A stretch of 64,000 nucleotides of DNA from Microbacterium galbinum (GCF_023091225.1 NZ_JAHWXM010000003.1:10652-74651); one strand, 5' to 3'; counted from the first letter of the stretch, positions 6,975-14,646 are shown. Notes: generated by a model not told the origin, from the sequence alone. Numbers and translations are program-made.

Positions 6975-7585
6975 GTCCAGGCTTCCTCTCGCGCCTCGTC
7001 GAGGAGGCGCAGAACGTGATTGGCGATCGGGACGATCAGTGCGGTGGCGGCGACGATCTTGGGGTGGTCGCGGTGGAAGACGAGCGTCTGCGGGTCGCGT
7101 CGGAGATCCCACGCGACATCGGGTCCCTTGCGGACGAGCTCGCCCCACACCCACTCGGCGTGGGCGGCCTCCGGGACGCAGAACATCTGCCAGGCGAGCT
7201 GGCGAATCTCGTACGCGGTTGGCTCGGTGACGACCTTGTTGTGCTTCGTCTTGGTCTCGACGATCACGAACTCGTCACCGACTCGCTTCGTGCCGTCGAC
7301 AGTGGAGGCGAAGCGCCGGTTCTCGGGGTGATGGATGAACAGGCTGTTCGGCTCGGCGCCGGCATGTGCGAGGAGCGCGGGCTCCCACCGGTGGCCGGAT
7401 TCCGTGGTCTCGTTCCCCGAGAAGGTGCGCGGCTCGAGGATCTGTCGCACGTACGTCTCGACGGACTCGACCCTCGCGAACTTTCCCGCTGTCGACGAGC
7501 CGATGACCTTGTCGTGCACGTTGAGCCACGACTCCCGGTCGTTCGAGTCCGCGAGTGTCCGATCCAGGACAGCGAGGGCACTCAC
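6971..7585 (-). CDS. YqaJ-type phage recombination exonuclease
   Basis: A 204-residue protein whose start is taken as GTG 7585, because it overlaps the upstream stop as GTGA. It follows the YqaJ/lambda-exonuclease layout: an N-terminal SSTAGKFARVES segment, SGNETTESGHRWEPALLAHAGAEPN with the conserved Glu, then VGDEFVIVETKTKHNK with the catalytic Glu-x-Lys of PD-(D/E)xK nucleases, and YEIRQLAWQMFC. It would degrade one strand of double-stranded ends to supply the Erf-like protein with single-stranded DNA. Neighbours on both sides support this pairing. Confidence 0.85.
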   Translation of the reverse strand: MSALAVLDRTLADSNDRESWLNVHDKVIGSSTAGKFARVESVETYVRQILEPRTFSGNETTESGHRWEPALLAHAGAEPNSLFIHHPENRRFASTVDGTKRVGDEFVIVETKTKHNKVVTEPTAYEIRQLAWQMFCVPEAAHAEWVWGELVRKGPDVAWDLRRDPQTLVFHRDHPKIVAATALIVPIANHVLRLLDEAREEAWT

Positions 7586-7881
7586 GAGAGGGCCGCCTTG
7601 ATCTCGGGCTTCACGTTGAGGTAGCCGTCGACTGACTCCGGGTTGTCGAGGATGCCGTGTTCGGTGACCATGACACGCCCGTGCACCTGGAGCTCGTGTG
7701 CCGCGAGCGCGATGCGATTCGCGATGCGCTGTTGCTCGACGAGGGCGAGGGTCGCATGCGCCTGTGCTATGAGCGCGTTGTCTCGGACAGTGAATTCGAA
7801 CTGGCCTTCTGCGGCCTGCTGCTCGTGCGCCCAGTCGATGTGATCCTGAGCCGACCGCGCGTGATCGATTCGCGCTTCCAT
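7582..7881 (-). CDS. Phage hypothetical protein, 99 aa
   Basis: A 99-residue, mostly helical acidic protein. Residues 1-75 look like two long helices (HARSAQDHIDWAHEQQAAEG and NALIAQAHATLALVEQQRIANRIALAAHE), and the end (DNPESVDGYLNVKPEIKAALS) looks like a short regulatory tail. It lies between the ATPase and the exonuclease, overlapping both by 1-4 bp, so it may bridge or regulate them; no motif proves this. I do not recognise a family. Confidence 0.65.
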   Translation of the reverse strand: MEARIDHARSAQDHIDWAHEQQAAEGQFEFTVRDNALIAQAHATLALVEQQRIANRIALAAHELQVHGRVMVTEHGILDNPESVDGYLNVKPEIKAALS

Positions 7882-9131
7882 CAGGCCACCGCCTCGTCTG
7901 TGAGGGCACCGTCGCGGACGGTGAACCCGATCTGGCGGGACTCGTCGCGGTCGCGCTCGACGAGGACCGTGTAGCCGCGCTCGTCGGCGACCTCACGGAT
8001 CGCGGCGAGGGAGTCGGCGTCGAGCAGGTCGCCGTCCTTGACGATGACGAGCTTGAGCTTCGGGTCACCGGCCGTCGCGATCGCGAACGCGACGCGGCGG
8101 CGCATGGCGCTGTTGACCTGGCCGAACGGGACGCCGTCGAAGGTGACGCCGTTCTCGTCGATGGACAGGCCCGCGACGGGGAACTCGGCGGCGGCGAGGC
8201 CGTCACGCTTCGTCTTCTCGATCGCGTCGAGCGCGTGCTGCGCGCCCTGGTGCTCGTGCTCCGCCGCGGCGAGTTCCGCGGCCGTGCGCTCGCGCGCCTT
8301 CCGATCGCGCACGGCCTGGTTGATCGCGTCGAGGCTGCGGAGACGCTCCTGCAGCGGCTCGACGTCGACCGGCTTCGGGATGAGTGCGAGCGCATCGCGG
8401 GCGACTTCCTGCTGCTCGCCGACCTGCTCCCGCAGCGCCATGATCTCGTTGTGCTGACGGGTCAGCTCGTCGTACCGCGCCGCGAGAGCGTCGTACCGGG
8501 ACTGCGCGTCCTCGGCCTGGCGCTGCGCGAGACGGGCGGCGTCGATCGCCTCGAGGATCTCGGCCGACGACACCTCCTCAGCGGGGACGTCGTCGCCGGG
8601 CTTCGGCAGACTGGCGAGCGCGCCCTCCAGTCGCTTCACCTCGCGGCCCGCCTCCAGGCGTCGCTGCTCCGCGCCCGCCTTCTCGCGGCCGAGGGTGTCA
8701 AGGTCGAACGGGAGGTCGACCTTCTCCAGCAGGGCGTCGCGCTGGCGGCGCTCGTCGAGGTTGAGGAACGCGACCGGGTCGAAGATCGCGCCGCCGAGCA
8801 GCGACGCGACGACATCCGAGGGGCGCGAGTACTTCGCGCCGTCGAGCGCCTCGACCTGGAGGGTGCCCGCGGTGCCGTTCTTCGTCCACCGGCGGGAGAT
8901 CCGCAGCCGCAGGTCCTCGTCCACGTATTCGGCGCGGGCCTCATCCGCGCCCTCGCGGATCGGTTTCGGGGTGAGCTTCGAGCCCTTCGGGTCGAACAGC
9001 TCCGTGATCGCGTCGATGAACGACGACTTGCCCGCGCCGTTCCCGTCAGCGATGACGACCAGGCTCCCGGTGGGAGAGAGGTCGATCTGGCGGACGCCCT
9101 TGTAGTCCGAGACGGAGAAGCGCTTAGTCAT
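7881..9131 (-). CDS. SMC/Rad50-like phage ATPase
   Basis: A 416-residue ATPase. Walker A is ADGNGAGKSSFIDAI near residues 28-42. Residues about 145-305 form a helical coiled-coil region (REKAGAEQRRLEAGREVKRLE, then RQAEDAQSRYDALAARYDELTRQHNEI). The C-terminal lobe has PFGQVNSAMRRRVAFAIA, like an ABC signature region, and a hydrophobic LKLVIVKDGDLLD in the Walker B position. This is the half-Rad50/RecF plan found next to phage exonuclease and annealing genes. The Walker B strand lacks a clear Asp-Glu pair. ATG 9131 has a GAAAGG ribosome site. Confidence 0.85.
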   Translation of the reverse strand: MTKRFSVSDYKGVRQIDLSPTGSLVVIADGNGAGKSSFIDAITELFDPKGSKLTPKPIREGADEARAEYVDEDLRLRISRRWTKNGTAGTLQVEALDGAKYSRPSDVVASLLGGAIFDPVAFLNLDERRQRDALLEKVDLPFDLDTLGREKAGAEQRRLEAGREVKRLEGALASLPKPGDDVPAEEVSSAEILEAIDAARLAQRQAEDAQSRYDALAARYDELTRQHNEIMALREQVGEQQEVARDALALIPKPVDVEPLQERLRSLDAINQAVRDRKARERTAAELAAAEHEHQGAQHALDAIEKTKRDGLAAAEFPVAGLSIDENGVTFDGVPFGQVNSAMRRRVAFAIATAGDPKLKLVIVKDGDLLDADSLAAIREVADERGYTVLVERDRDESRQIGFTVRDGALTDEAVA

Positions 9132-9312
9132 GGTGGTGTGCCTTTCGAGAGTTGGGGTCGGACTCGGCGAACGCGCCGAAGGTCCAGAGGATGAAGACGA
9201 ACAGCGCCGCGAACGCGGCGACGAGGATGGTGGAAGGCCAGCCGTGCGGGGCGACGAACAGGCCGACGAGGCAGATCACGGCCCAGATAATCGCGACCCA
9301 GCGGAGGATCAC
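9124..9312 (-). CDS. Small two-helix membrane protein, phage
   Basis: A 62-residue protein starting at GTG 9312, which overlaps the upstream stop as GTGA. Two hydrophobic segments (about residues 2-22, WVAIIWAVICLVGLFV, and 29-48, ILVAAFAALFVFILWTF) should span the membrane, with a charged, His-rich cytosolic tail ending HHHD. Phage early operons often carry such small membrane proteins, for superinfection exclusion or host takeover, but nothing here identifies the role. Confidence 0.65.
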   Translation of the reverse strand: MILRWVAIIWAVICLVGLFVAPHGWPSTILVAAFAALFVFILWTFGAFAESDPNSRKAHHHD

Positions 9313-9539
9313 GACACCCGCTCCGACCACTCGTGACCGCACACATCGCGCGGGCACTGCAGGTCCACGAACACCGGGTCGGGTCCGTCGATCACGAGCG
9401 CGCCGACCGTGCGCTGGCAGTTCGGGCAGATCGTCCCGTGGAGCGCGCCCATGAGATCCGGCGCGGGCTCGGTGCGCTGCTCGGCGACCTGCTTCGCAGC
9501 ACCGAACACGTCGGACTCTTCGGTGACCACCGAGCTCAT
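9309..9539 (-). CDS. Phage zinc-ribbon-like protein, 76 aa
   Basis: A 76-residue acidic protein. The second half carries TICPNCQRTVG and LQCPRDVCGHEW, two Cys pairs in zinc-ribbon spacing; the first half is a short Glu-rich helix. It may bind nucleic acid or a protein partner. Coupled to both neighbours by 4-bp overlaps at the head of the phage early operon. No closer family recognised. Confidence 0.6.
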   Translation of the reverse strand: MSSVVTEESDVFGAAKQVAEQRTEPAPDLMGALHGTICPNCQRTVGALVIDGPDPVFVDLQCPRDVCGHEWSERVS

Positions 9540-9784
9540 GCGGCGTCACCACCCGTCGAGAACTGCGCGGCCCTGCGGCGGCGATCCTGAGCGATGAAGA
9601 AGTCGCGGAGGGCGGTTCGTCCGTCCATCGCGACCGGGGCATCGGTCCCCACCGTGCCCCGGTCGGACGTGCCGGAAGCCCCAGCCGGCTTCCCGAACCC
9701 CATTTCCGGGAGAGGGTGCGCGTCGGCGACGACGCGAGCAGAGAGCGGAGCCGGTTCGACGCCCGGGAGGATCTTGGTGAGCAT
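9536..9784 (-). CDS. Phage hypothetical protein, 82 aa
   Basis: An 82-residue frame with a strong ribosome site (GAAAGGA ending 6 nt before ATG 9784). The N-terminal half is Pro/Gly-rich and probably disordered; the C-terminus has a helix with MDGRTALRDFFIAQDRRRR. The same GAAAGG ribosome motif precedes the ATPase gene and the 30-codon frame upstream, supporting translation. No family recognised. Confidence 0.55.
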   Translation of the reverse strand: MLTKILPGVEPAPLSARVVADAHPLPEMGFGKPAGASGTSDRGTVGTDAPVAMDGRTALRDFFIAQDRRRRAAQFSTGGDAA

Positions 9785-9799
9785 GCGCTCGTCCTTTCG

Positions 9800-9892
9800 T
9801 CAGGCCGCGGACGGCAGGGAGTTGTTCTGCTCGGCGAGAGCGCGGAGCAGGTAGTCGGCCAGATCGGCCAGACATTCATCACGGGTAGGCAT
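9800..9892 (-). CDS. Phage micro-ORF, 30 aa
   Basis: A 30-codon frame from ATG 9892 with a good GAAAGGA ribosome site 6 nt upstream, which is why I list it. The peptide is acidic and amphipathic (DECLADLADYLLRALAEQ), consistent with one helix. It is the first gene of the early operon. It could be a small regulator or an excision-directionality factor, but that cannot be told from sequence. Confidence 0.5.
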   Translation of the reverse strand: MPTRDECLADLADYLLRALAEQNNSLPSAA

Positions 9893-10302
9893 GGCTGCGT
9901 CCTTTCGTGGGGAGTGCCGCCGCCCGGACTCGAACCGGGAAGATGCCTGCACACTCGGCGGCTGGTCGGTCCGTTCCTGACGAGTCGTCGGCACGCCTCT
10001 ACGTGCCTCGTCGTCGTGTGCTGACTCACCCCGCGATTGCATGAGGGAGGGTGAACGCATAGCTACCGGCCAAAGTTGTTGGCTCCGCTCATCCGGTTGC
10101 GTTCCTTGGGGGCGGCCTCTCCGCTGCCTGCGGCCCGTCCATTCGTCCCAGTTCGACCCTGCGTCGCGTCCCGCCCCCTGTGGCGTGGGGGAGGCGTATC
10201 TTCGCCGGTGAGCGGTGTTGAGTTGTCAGAAGTGCGAGCGCCCGAAGGCGCGACGAATAGCGCCCCTGATCGCTCGGGGCTGGATGGACGTGTGCCTGAC
10301 CG
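9893..10302. other. Non-coding region upstream of phage early operon
   Basis: About 410 bases with no convincing gene; the plus-strand frame at 10076-10441 has poor composition and overlaps the regulator antisense. The stretch holds the tRNA-like fold at 9915-9962 and several GC-rich hairpins, the clearest being GCGCC-CGAA-GGCGC at 10238-10251, placed as a terminator for the short regulator transcript. The promoter for the early operon should be here on the minus strand, but I see no clear -35/-10 pair. Confidence 0.5.
9915..9962 (-). other. tRNA-like acceptor/T-arm minihelix
   Basis: Read on the minus strand, a perfect 7-bp stem (GCCGCCG/CGGCGGC, 9956-9962 with 9916-9922) is followed by a perfect 5-bp T-arm with loop TTCGAGT (stem CCCGG/CCGGG, 9923-9939) and an A at 9915 in the discriminator position. 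Only 16 nt separate the 5' acceptor strand from the T-arm, so there is no room for D and anticodon arms. A longer fold with a 78-nt tRNA length exists but has an acceptor mismatch and no usable anticodon loop. It lies just before the first gene of the phage operon. Confidence 0.5.
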
Positions 10303-10548
10303 CTACGCGGCCGACATCTCCGGTTCCGCACGTGGCTTGCGGGTCGGGTTCGCGATGTACTCGCTGAGAGCACCGATGGTGTTCGCGACGTACTTCACGG
10401 ACACGTTCGCGGCCTTCCCGTTCTCCACCGTGGAGAGGTAGCCCGCCGATCGCCCCGTGAGCTCCGCTGCTTCCGCGAGCGTGAGCCCAGCAAGTTCACG
10501 AACGGCACGGATGCTCTGACCCGCTGTGACTGCCGCTTCGTTCTGCAT
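10303..10548 (-). CDS. XRE-family phage regulator (Cro-like position)
   Basis: An 81-residue helix-turn-helix protein. The HTH runs through SIRAVRELAGLTLAEAAELTGRSAGYLSTVENG (about residues 12-44), typical of the XRE/Cro-CI family. I chose ATG 10548 over the GTG at 10575 because TAAATT lies 7 nt before it, the leaderless layout common in this genome. It is transcribed divergently from the larger repressor and toward the early operon, the place of a Cro-like switch protein. The C-terminal tail (SEYIANPTRKP) is basic. Confidence 0.82.
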   Translation of the reverse strand: MQNEAAVTAGQSIRAVRELAGLTLAEAAELTGRSAGYLSTVENGKAANVSVKYVANTIGALSEYIANPTRKPRAEPEMSAA

Positions 10549-10648
10549 GAGTAAGAATTTATCAGAGTTACCCACAACGTGGGGGAAGTTTCTCAGAAAT
10601 TACCCCAGAAACTTCGCGAAATGGGGAACACCTGTTAACGTTGTCCCC
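10549..10648. promoter_or_regulatory. Divergent lysogeny switch: two leaderless promoters and operators
   Basis: About 100 bp between two divergent HTH genes. Minus promoter: TAAATT, 7 nt, ATG 10548. Plus promoter: TAACGT at 10636-10641, 7 nt, ATG 10649. Between them: CCCAC-3-GTGGG (10571-10583), an 8-bp inverted repeat AAGTTTCT/AGAAACTT (10586-10593 and 10607-10614, 13-bp spacer) with TTTCT-C-AGAAA nested in its left part, TTCGCGAA (10613-10620) and GTTAAC overlapping the plus -10. These are the likely operators for one or both regulators. Which protein binds which site is not shown. Confidence 0.75.
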
Positions 10649-11161
10649 ATGAACACACGTGACCGTGGGGAACTTCCGATCTCCGGGCCGATTGACGTTG
10701 ATGCGCTGACAGCAGAAGGCCGAGCGCAGCTAGGCCCGCTCATCGAAGCGCGTCGCAAGTCGCGCGGCATGACACAGCTCGAACTCGCCGTCGCGGCGGG
10801 CGTGGACCGGAAGACCCTCGGCACGATCGAGAGCGGCAAGCGCGCCGGTCAGGCGGACAAGCTCCGTGCGCTGCTCGAGGCGCTCGAAATCCCGCAACTC
10901 GGCGACGTCGACCGCGGTTACGACGACGCGACGCGGTCCTTCATCGCCAGCACGGCGCCGATCTTCGACAGGCTGCCCGCATCGATCAAGGCAGAAGCGC
11001 AGCATGACGTCGTCGTGCTGCTCACCGGGAAGCTCGCCCGGTCCGCGAATGTCGACGCCTCCGTGGATGATGTCGAACACCGGGAGCCGCGCACGCTCCA
11101 CGGCCTGGCCGCCGACGAAGGCCCCATGAAGATGGATCAGCCGGCCGCCGACGAAGACTGA
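10649..11161 (+). CDS. Phage repressor-like XRE protein
   Basis: A 170-residue protein starting at ATG 10649 with a TAACGT box 7 nt upstream. Residues about 28-72 hold an XRE helix-turn-helix (LIEARRKSRGMTQLELAVAAG, then DRKTLGTIESGK). The C-terminal half has no peptidase Ser-Lys motif of LexA/CI type, so RecA-stimulated self-cleavage is not expected; the adjacent ImmA-like protease is the likely inactivator. This is the arrangement of ImmR/ImmA pairs, and the gene is the probable lysogeny repressor. Confidence 0.82.
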   Translation: MNTRDRGELPISGPIDVDALTAEGRAQLGPLIEARRKSRGMTQLELAVAAGVDRKTLGTIESGKRAGQADKLRALLEALEIPQLGDVDRGYDDATRSFIASTAPIFDRLPASIKAEAQHDVVVLLTGKLARSANVDASVDDVEHREPRTLHGLAADEGPMKMDQPAADED

Positions 11162-11184
11162 CCAGACCGTCCGGGGGGATATCA

Positions 11185-11616
11185 ATGCGGCAACTGCTCG
11201 CGCTCGCCAACGAATACGGAGTGCACGTCCACTTCTGGGCTCTGCCTGAGCGGATTCGGGGTCTCTACGATCACGAGGAGCGCAGGATCTACCTGAACCT
11301 CCGCCTCACACCGTTCGAGCGGCGGTCGACGCTGGCGCACGAACTCGGCCACGCTCACTACGGCCATGACTGCACGTCTCCGCGCGGCGAGAAGCAGGCG
11401 CGTTCTTACGCTGCCGGCCTACTCATCGACCCCGAGGAGTACGAGCGCCTCGAGCGCATCAACCCGGACAAGCACTGGCTCGCGGAAGAGTTCTCCGTGA
11501 CGCCTCAGATCATCCACGACTACGAGCACCACTTCCTCACTCGCCTCCGCGGCATCACCTACAGTCGCGCACGGATGGGCGTCGGGCAGTGGGCACACAG
11601 GAGCGTCCATGCCTAA
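11185..11616 (+). CDS. ImmA/IrrE-family metallopeptidase
   Basis: A 143-residue zinc peptidase with the HExxH motif in LAHELGHAHYG (His52, Glu53, His56) and the family context RIYLNLRLTPFERRSTL before it. It follows the repressor gene by 23 bp and overlaps the integrase start by 8 bp, so repressor, protease and integrase form one transcript. In ICEBs1-like systems ImmA cleaves the repressor after damage or signalling, giving a trigger for induction; the same role is inferred here. Confidence 0.88.
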   Translation: MRQLLALANEYGVHVHFWALPERIRGLYDHEERRIYLNLRLTPFERRSTLAHELGHAHYGHDCTSPRGEKQARSYAAGLLIDPEEYERLERINPDKHWLAEEFSVTPQIIHDYEHHFLTRLRGITYSRARMGVGQWAHRSVHA

Positions 11617-13084
11617 CCTCAGACCTGTCGCGGAGTCGGCCCCCCGACGCGCGGTCGCGATGATCCGCGTCTCCAAAGAGCGCGAGGAGATGCACTCCCC
11701 GGAGATGCAGCGAGTCGCGATCGAGAAGTACGCCGACGCGAACAACTTGCAGATCATCGACTGGGTCGAGGGCATCGACGAGTCAGGATCCGACAAGCGT
11801 TCCGCCTGGTGGTCACGCCTCGACCAGTCCATCGCGCGGATGGAAGCTCGCGAGTTCGAGCTGATCCTCGTGTGGCGGTTCAGCCGCGTCGGACGCCAGC
11901 GCCTCCGGTGGGCAGTCGCGCTCGATCGAGTCGACACTCTCGGCGGCATGATCATCTCCGTACTGGAGCCCGTCGAGTCCGCGACAGCTTCCGGACGGTT
12001 CGCGCGCGGCATGCTCGGCGAGATGAACGCGTACCAGGCAGAACTCATCGGCGAGCAGTGGCGCGAGACCCACGAGCGCCGCCGCAGGGCAGGCCTCCCG
12101 CACGGCAACCATCGCCGCTTCGGCTACGAGCTCATCGACGGACGATTCGAACCCGATCCGGTCACGGGGCCGATCCTCGCCGAGATCTACCGACGCGCAC
12201 TCCGCGGCGACGGCACAGGACGAATCACCCGCTGGCTCAACGAGGCCGGCGTGCTCACCACCGCTGGCATGCCCTGGCTCGCAACCAACCTGTATGCGAT
12301 GCTCGACGGTGGGTTCGGCGCAGGGCTCATCGTGCACCGGCCAAACTGGAAGAACAAGCGGCTCCCGAAGACCGAGTGGATCTTCCACCCCGGCGCTCAC
12401 GCAGCGGTCATCGAACCTCGGGAATGGGCCGACTACTGGGCGCGCCGCGTCGCCCGCTCCGAGCCGTCTCGGAGCGTCGAGGCACGTCACCTCCTCACCG
12501 GCATCATCTACTGCGGCGACTGCGGCGCTCGCATGAACTACAGCGACCGTAGGTACGTATGTACGTTCGCGTCGCGCTCGAAGGGCACGGGTCGGCGAAT
12601 CGTCACGATCAACGCCGAGATCGCTGAACGCGCGGTCGAAGAGTGGGTGATGTCGCTCGCGAACGATACCGATGCCCTCCTGGCTGCGCGCGCAGCGAGC
12701 AACACGCACCGCGTGCGCTCGGTCAACGACGCGGATGCGATCGCACGCCGCATCGCCCGCATCGATGAGCGCATGGCGACGCTCACCATCAGGGCACTCG
12801 ACGAGACAGCCGGCATCCCGGAAGCGGCGTACCGAGCGGCCGTGCAGAAGCTGGACGCCGAGCGCTCGAGCCTCGCCGAGCGGCAGCAGTCATTCGAGAT
12901 CGCCAATGCTCGTACTGAGGTCGACGTACGGCAAGTGGCGACCACACTCGCGAACGCGTGGGAATCGCTGGAGACGTTCGCTCGTCGGCAAGCGCTGATG
13001 AAAGTCACCTCGGCTGTCCTCGTCCGCATCGGAAAGGGGGCAGATCGGGTGCTGGTCGTGCCGAAGTGGAGTGCGCGGGGTTAG
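11609..13084 (+). CDS. Large serine integrase
   Basis: A 491-residue large serine recombinase. The resolvase domain opens AVAMIRVSKEREEMHS with the catalytic Ser22 and has VWRFSRVGR and the GRFARGMLGEMNAYQAELI helix. The recombinase domain follows (HGNHRRFGYE onward), then the zinc ribbon LTGIIYCGDCGARMNY and a coiled-coil region (RIARIDERMATLTIRA to ERSSLAERQQSFE). It performs site-specific attP x attB recombination. The gene is the last of the prophage: host tadA sequence resumes within a few bases of its stop at 13084, the usual placement of a serine integrase next to an attachment site. Confidence 0.95.
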   Translation: MPNLRPVAESAPRRAVAMIRVSKEREEMHSPEMQRVAIEKYADANNLQIIDWVEGIDESGSDKRSAWWSRLDQSIARMEAREFELILVWRFSRVGRQRLRWAVALDRVDTLGGMIISVLEPVESATASGRFARGMLGEMNAYQAELIGEQWRETHERRRRAGLPHGNHRRFGYELIDGRFEPDPVTGPILAEIYRRALRGDGTGRITRWLNEAGVLTTAGMPWLATNLYAMLDGGFGAGLIVHRPNWKNKRLPKTEWIFHPGAHAAVIEPREWADYWARRVARSEPSRSVEARHLLTGIIYCGDCGARMNYSDRRYVCTFASRSKGTGRRIVTINAEIAERAVEEWVMSLANDTDALLAARAASNTHRVRSVNDADAIARRIARIDERMATLTIRALDETAGIPEAAYRAAVQKLDAERSSLAERQQSFEIANARTEVDVRQVATTLANAWESLETFARRQALMKVTSAVLVRIGKGADRVLVVPKWSARG

Positions 13085-13100
13085 TTATAGCCCGTCAACA
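13075..13100. other. Right prophage attachment junction
   Basis: Phage coding sequence ends at 13084. The frame of the host tadA gene can be read backwards without interruption only to 13091 (codon after a TAG at 13088-13090). The crossover therefore falls in or very near 13085-13096. Serine integrases share only a 2-3 bp core between sites, so the exact core cannot be fixed from one end; the left junction is outside the window. Confidence 0.7.
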
Positions 13101-13792
13101 TCCGAAAGTTCCTGCCCGGGCATCGGACTCTCGATGCGCTCGCCGCGCAGGGGGCGCTCCCCGTCGATCTCGCGAGATTCCTCGGCGATGAGATGCGTGC
13201 GGGGCGGAGTGTGATCGTCTCCGGGGCGACGCATGCGGGCAAGACCACGATGCTCGGCGCCCTCCTGGCCGCCTGCGCCGATCTGCAGCGCATCGTCACG
13301 GTCGAGGAGACCTTCGAGCTCTCGGTCGACGGACCCGATCTCGTCGCGCTGCAGGGGCGCCAGGCGAGTCTGGAGGGCTCCGGTGAGATCACCCTCCGCA
13401 GGCTCGTGAAGGAAGCCCTCCGCATGCGTCCCGATCGGCTGGTCGTCGGAGAGGTGCGCGATGCCGAGGCGCTCGACCTGGTGCTGGCGCTCAACACCGG
13501 GGTGCCGGGAGCGGCGACCGTGCACGCGAACTCCGCCGACGATGCACTCGACAAGCTCACGATGCTGCCTCTCCTGGCCGGGCGGAACATCGACCGCTCC
13601 TTCATCGTGCCGGCGCTCGCCGCGTCCGTCGATCTCGTGGTGCACTGCGTGCGCGATCCGGAGGGCGGACGACGGGTACGCGAAGTCATCGCCCCGACCG
13701 GTGAGATCGCCGACGGACGGATCGCCACCCGCGTCATCTACTCGGACCCCGGGCGCGGCACCGCTCTGCGTACCCCGGGGCGCGACTCGTGA
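13091..13792 (+). pseudogene. tadA: tadA 3' part, split by prophage
   Basis: The C-terminal part (about 234 codons) of a TadA/CpaF pilus ATPase. Reading upstream from ATG 13193 the frame is intact back to VNIRKF, then meets a stop and phage sequence. The Walker A box SGATHAGKTTML, Asp box VTVEETFEL, Walker B LRMRPDRLVVGEVRDAEALD and His box AATVHANS are all present, so the catalytic half is undamaged while the N-terminal domain lies beyond the other end of the prophage. tadB follows by a 4-bp overlap. The 199-codon frame from 13193 could be translated but would lack part of the nucleotide pocket. Excision would rebuild the gene. Confidence 0.85.
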
Positions 13793-14646
13793 CGCTGTTC
13801 CTCGGCGCCCTCCTGGCCGCAGGAGCGCTGCTGTGCCTTTCGCCGTGGCTGTGGCCGCCGGGCGCGCCGAAGAGCACGACGCCCCGTCGGGGGCATCTCA
13901 CTCGGCTCGTCGCGGAGGCGGGGATCGGCGCGCTGACGCCGCGAGCGGTGCTCACGGGCATGATCGCGGCGGCGCTCGCCGCGGCGGCTGCCGCCTGGCT
14001 CATCTCCGGTCTTCCGGTTCTGGCGCTCCTCGCCGGGCTCGCAGCGGGCTCGGCGCCGATCGGGTACCTGCGAGGGCGTCGACTGCGTCTGCGCCGTCTT
14101 CGCCGCCAGCTCTGGCCGGACGTATGCGATCTGCTCATCGCGTCGATCCGCGTCGGTCTGTCCCTCCCCGATGCGGTCGGAGCGCTGGAGGACTCCGCGC
14201 CGGCGATGCTGCGACCGGCGTTCGCGGTGTTCGCGCACGATGTGCGGGCGACGGGGCGGTTCGAGACGAGCCTCGATCGCCTCAAGGACACGCTCGCCGA
14301 CCCCATCGGGGACCGCATCATCGAGACCCTGCGCATGGCCCGGCAGGTGGGTGGTACCGAGCTGACGGGCGTGCTCCGCGCGCTCGCCGCCTCTGTCCGT
14401 GCCGATGCCGCGCTCCGCGGCGAGGTCGAGGCGCGCCAGTCATGGATCCGCGGGGCCGCCGTGCTCGGCGCGGTGGCGCCATGGGTGATCCTCGGCCTGC
14501 TGGTGATGCGGCCCGAGGGCGCCGAGGCCTACGGCACGCCCGAGGGTGTGCTGGTGATCTGTCTTGGAGCCGCCGTGTCGACCGTCGCCTTCCGCGTGAT
14601 GGTCCGGATCGGACGCCTGCCCGAGCCTCGTCGGTGGTTCGGATGA
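13789..14646 (+). CDS. tadB: Tad pilus inner-membrane protein TadB-like
   Basis: A 285-residue type II secretion F-domain protein starting at GTG 13789, overlapping the tadA stop. Two hydrophobic segments at about 1-20 and 57-90, the F domain LWPDVCDLLIASIRVGLSLPDAVGAL with downstream helix RMARQVGGTELTGVLRALAASV, and two C-terminal membrane helices (VLGAVAPWVILGLLV, LVICLGAAVSTVAFRV). It would form the platform for pilus assembly with TadC, driven by TadA. With tadA split it probably has no working ATPase from this locus. Confidence 0.88.
   Translation: MTLFLGALLAAGALLCLSPWLWPPGAPKSTTPRRGHLTRLVAEAGIGALTPRAVLTGMIAAALAAAAAAWLISGLPVLALLAGLAAGSAPIGYLRGRRLRLRRLRRQLWPDVCDLLIASIRVGLSLPDAVGALEDSAPAMLRPAFAVFAHDVRATGRFETSLDRLKDTLADPIGDRIIETLRMARQVGGTELTGVLRALAASVRADAALRGEVEARQSWIRGAAVLGAVAPWVILGLLVMRPEGAEAYGTPEGVLVICLGAAVSTVAFRVMVRIGRLPEPRRWFG

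Noticed and set aside
9913..9992. A full-length tRNA gene on the minus strand (78 nt fold)
   Set aside because: The T-arm is perfect but the longer acceptor has a mismatch, the anticodon stem pairs at only three of five positions and position 33 is not U. Only the acceptor/T-arm minihelix is kept.
10076..10441. Plus-strand ORF of 121 codons in the phage regulatory region
   Set aside because: Unnatural composition, no ribosome site, antisense to a good XRE gene; looks like a chance open frame in GC-rich sequence.
1..13084. Insertion sequence or transposon in the accessory region
   Set aside because: The only recombinase is a large serine integrase of phage type; no transposase, no terminal inverted repeats seen.
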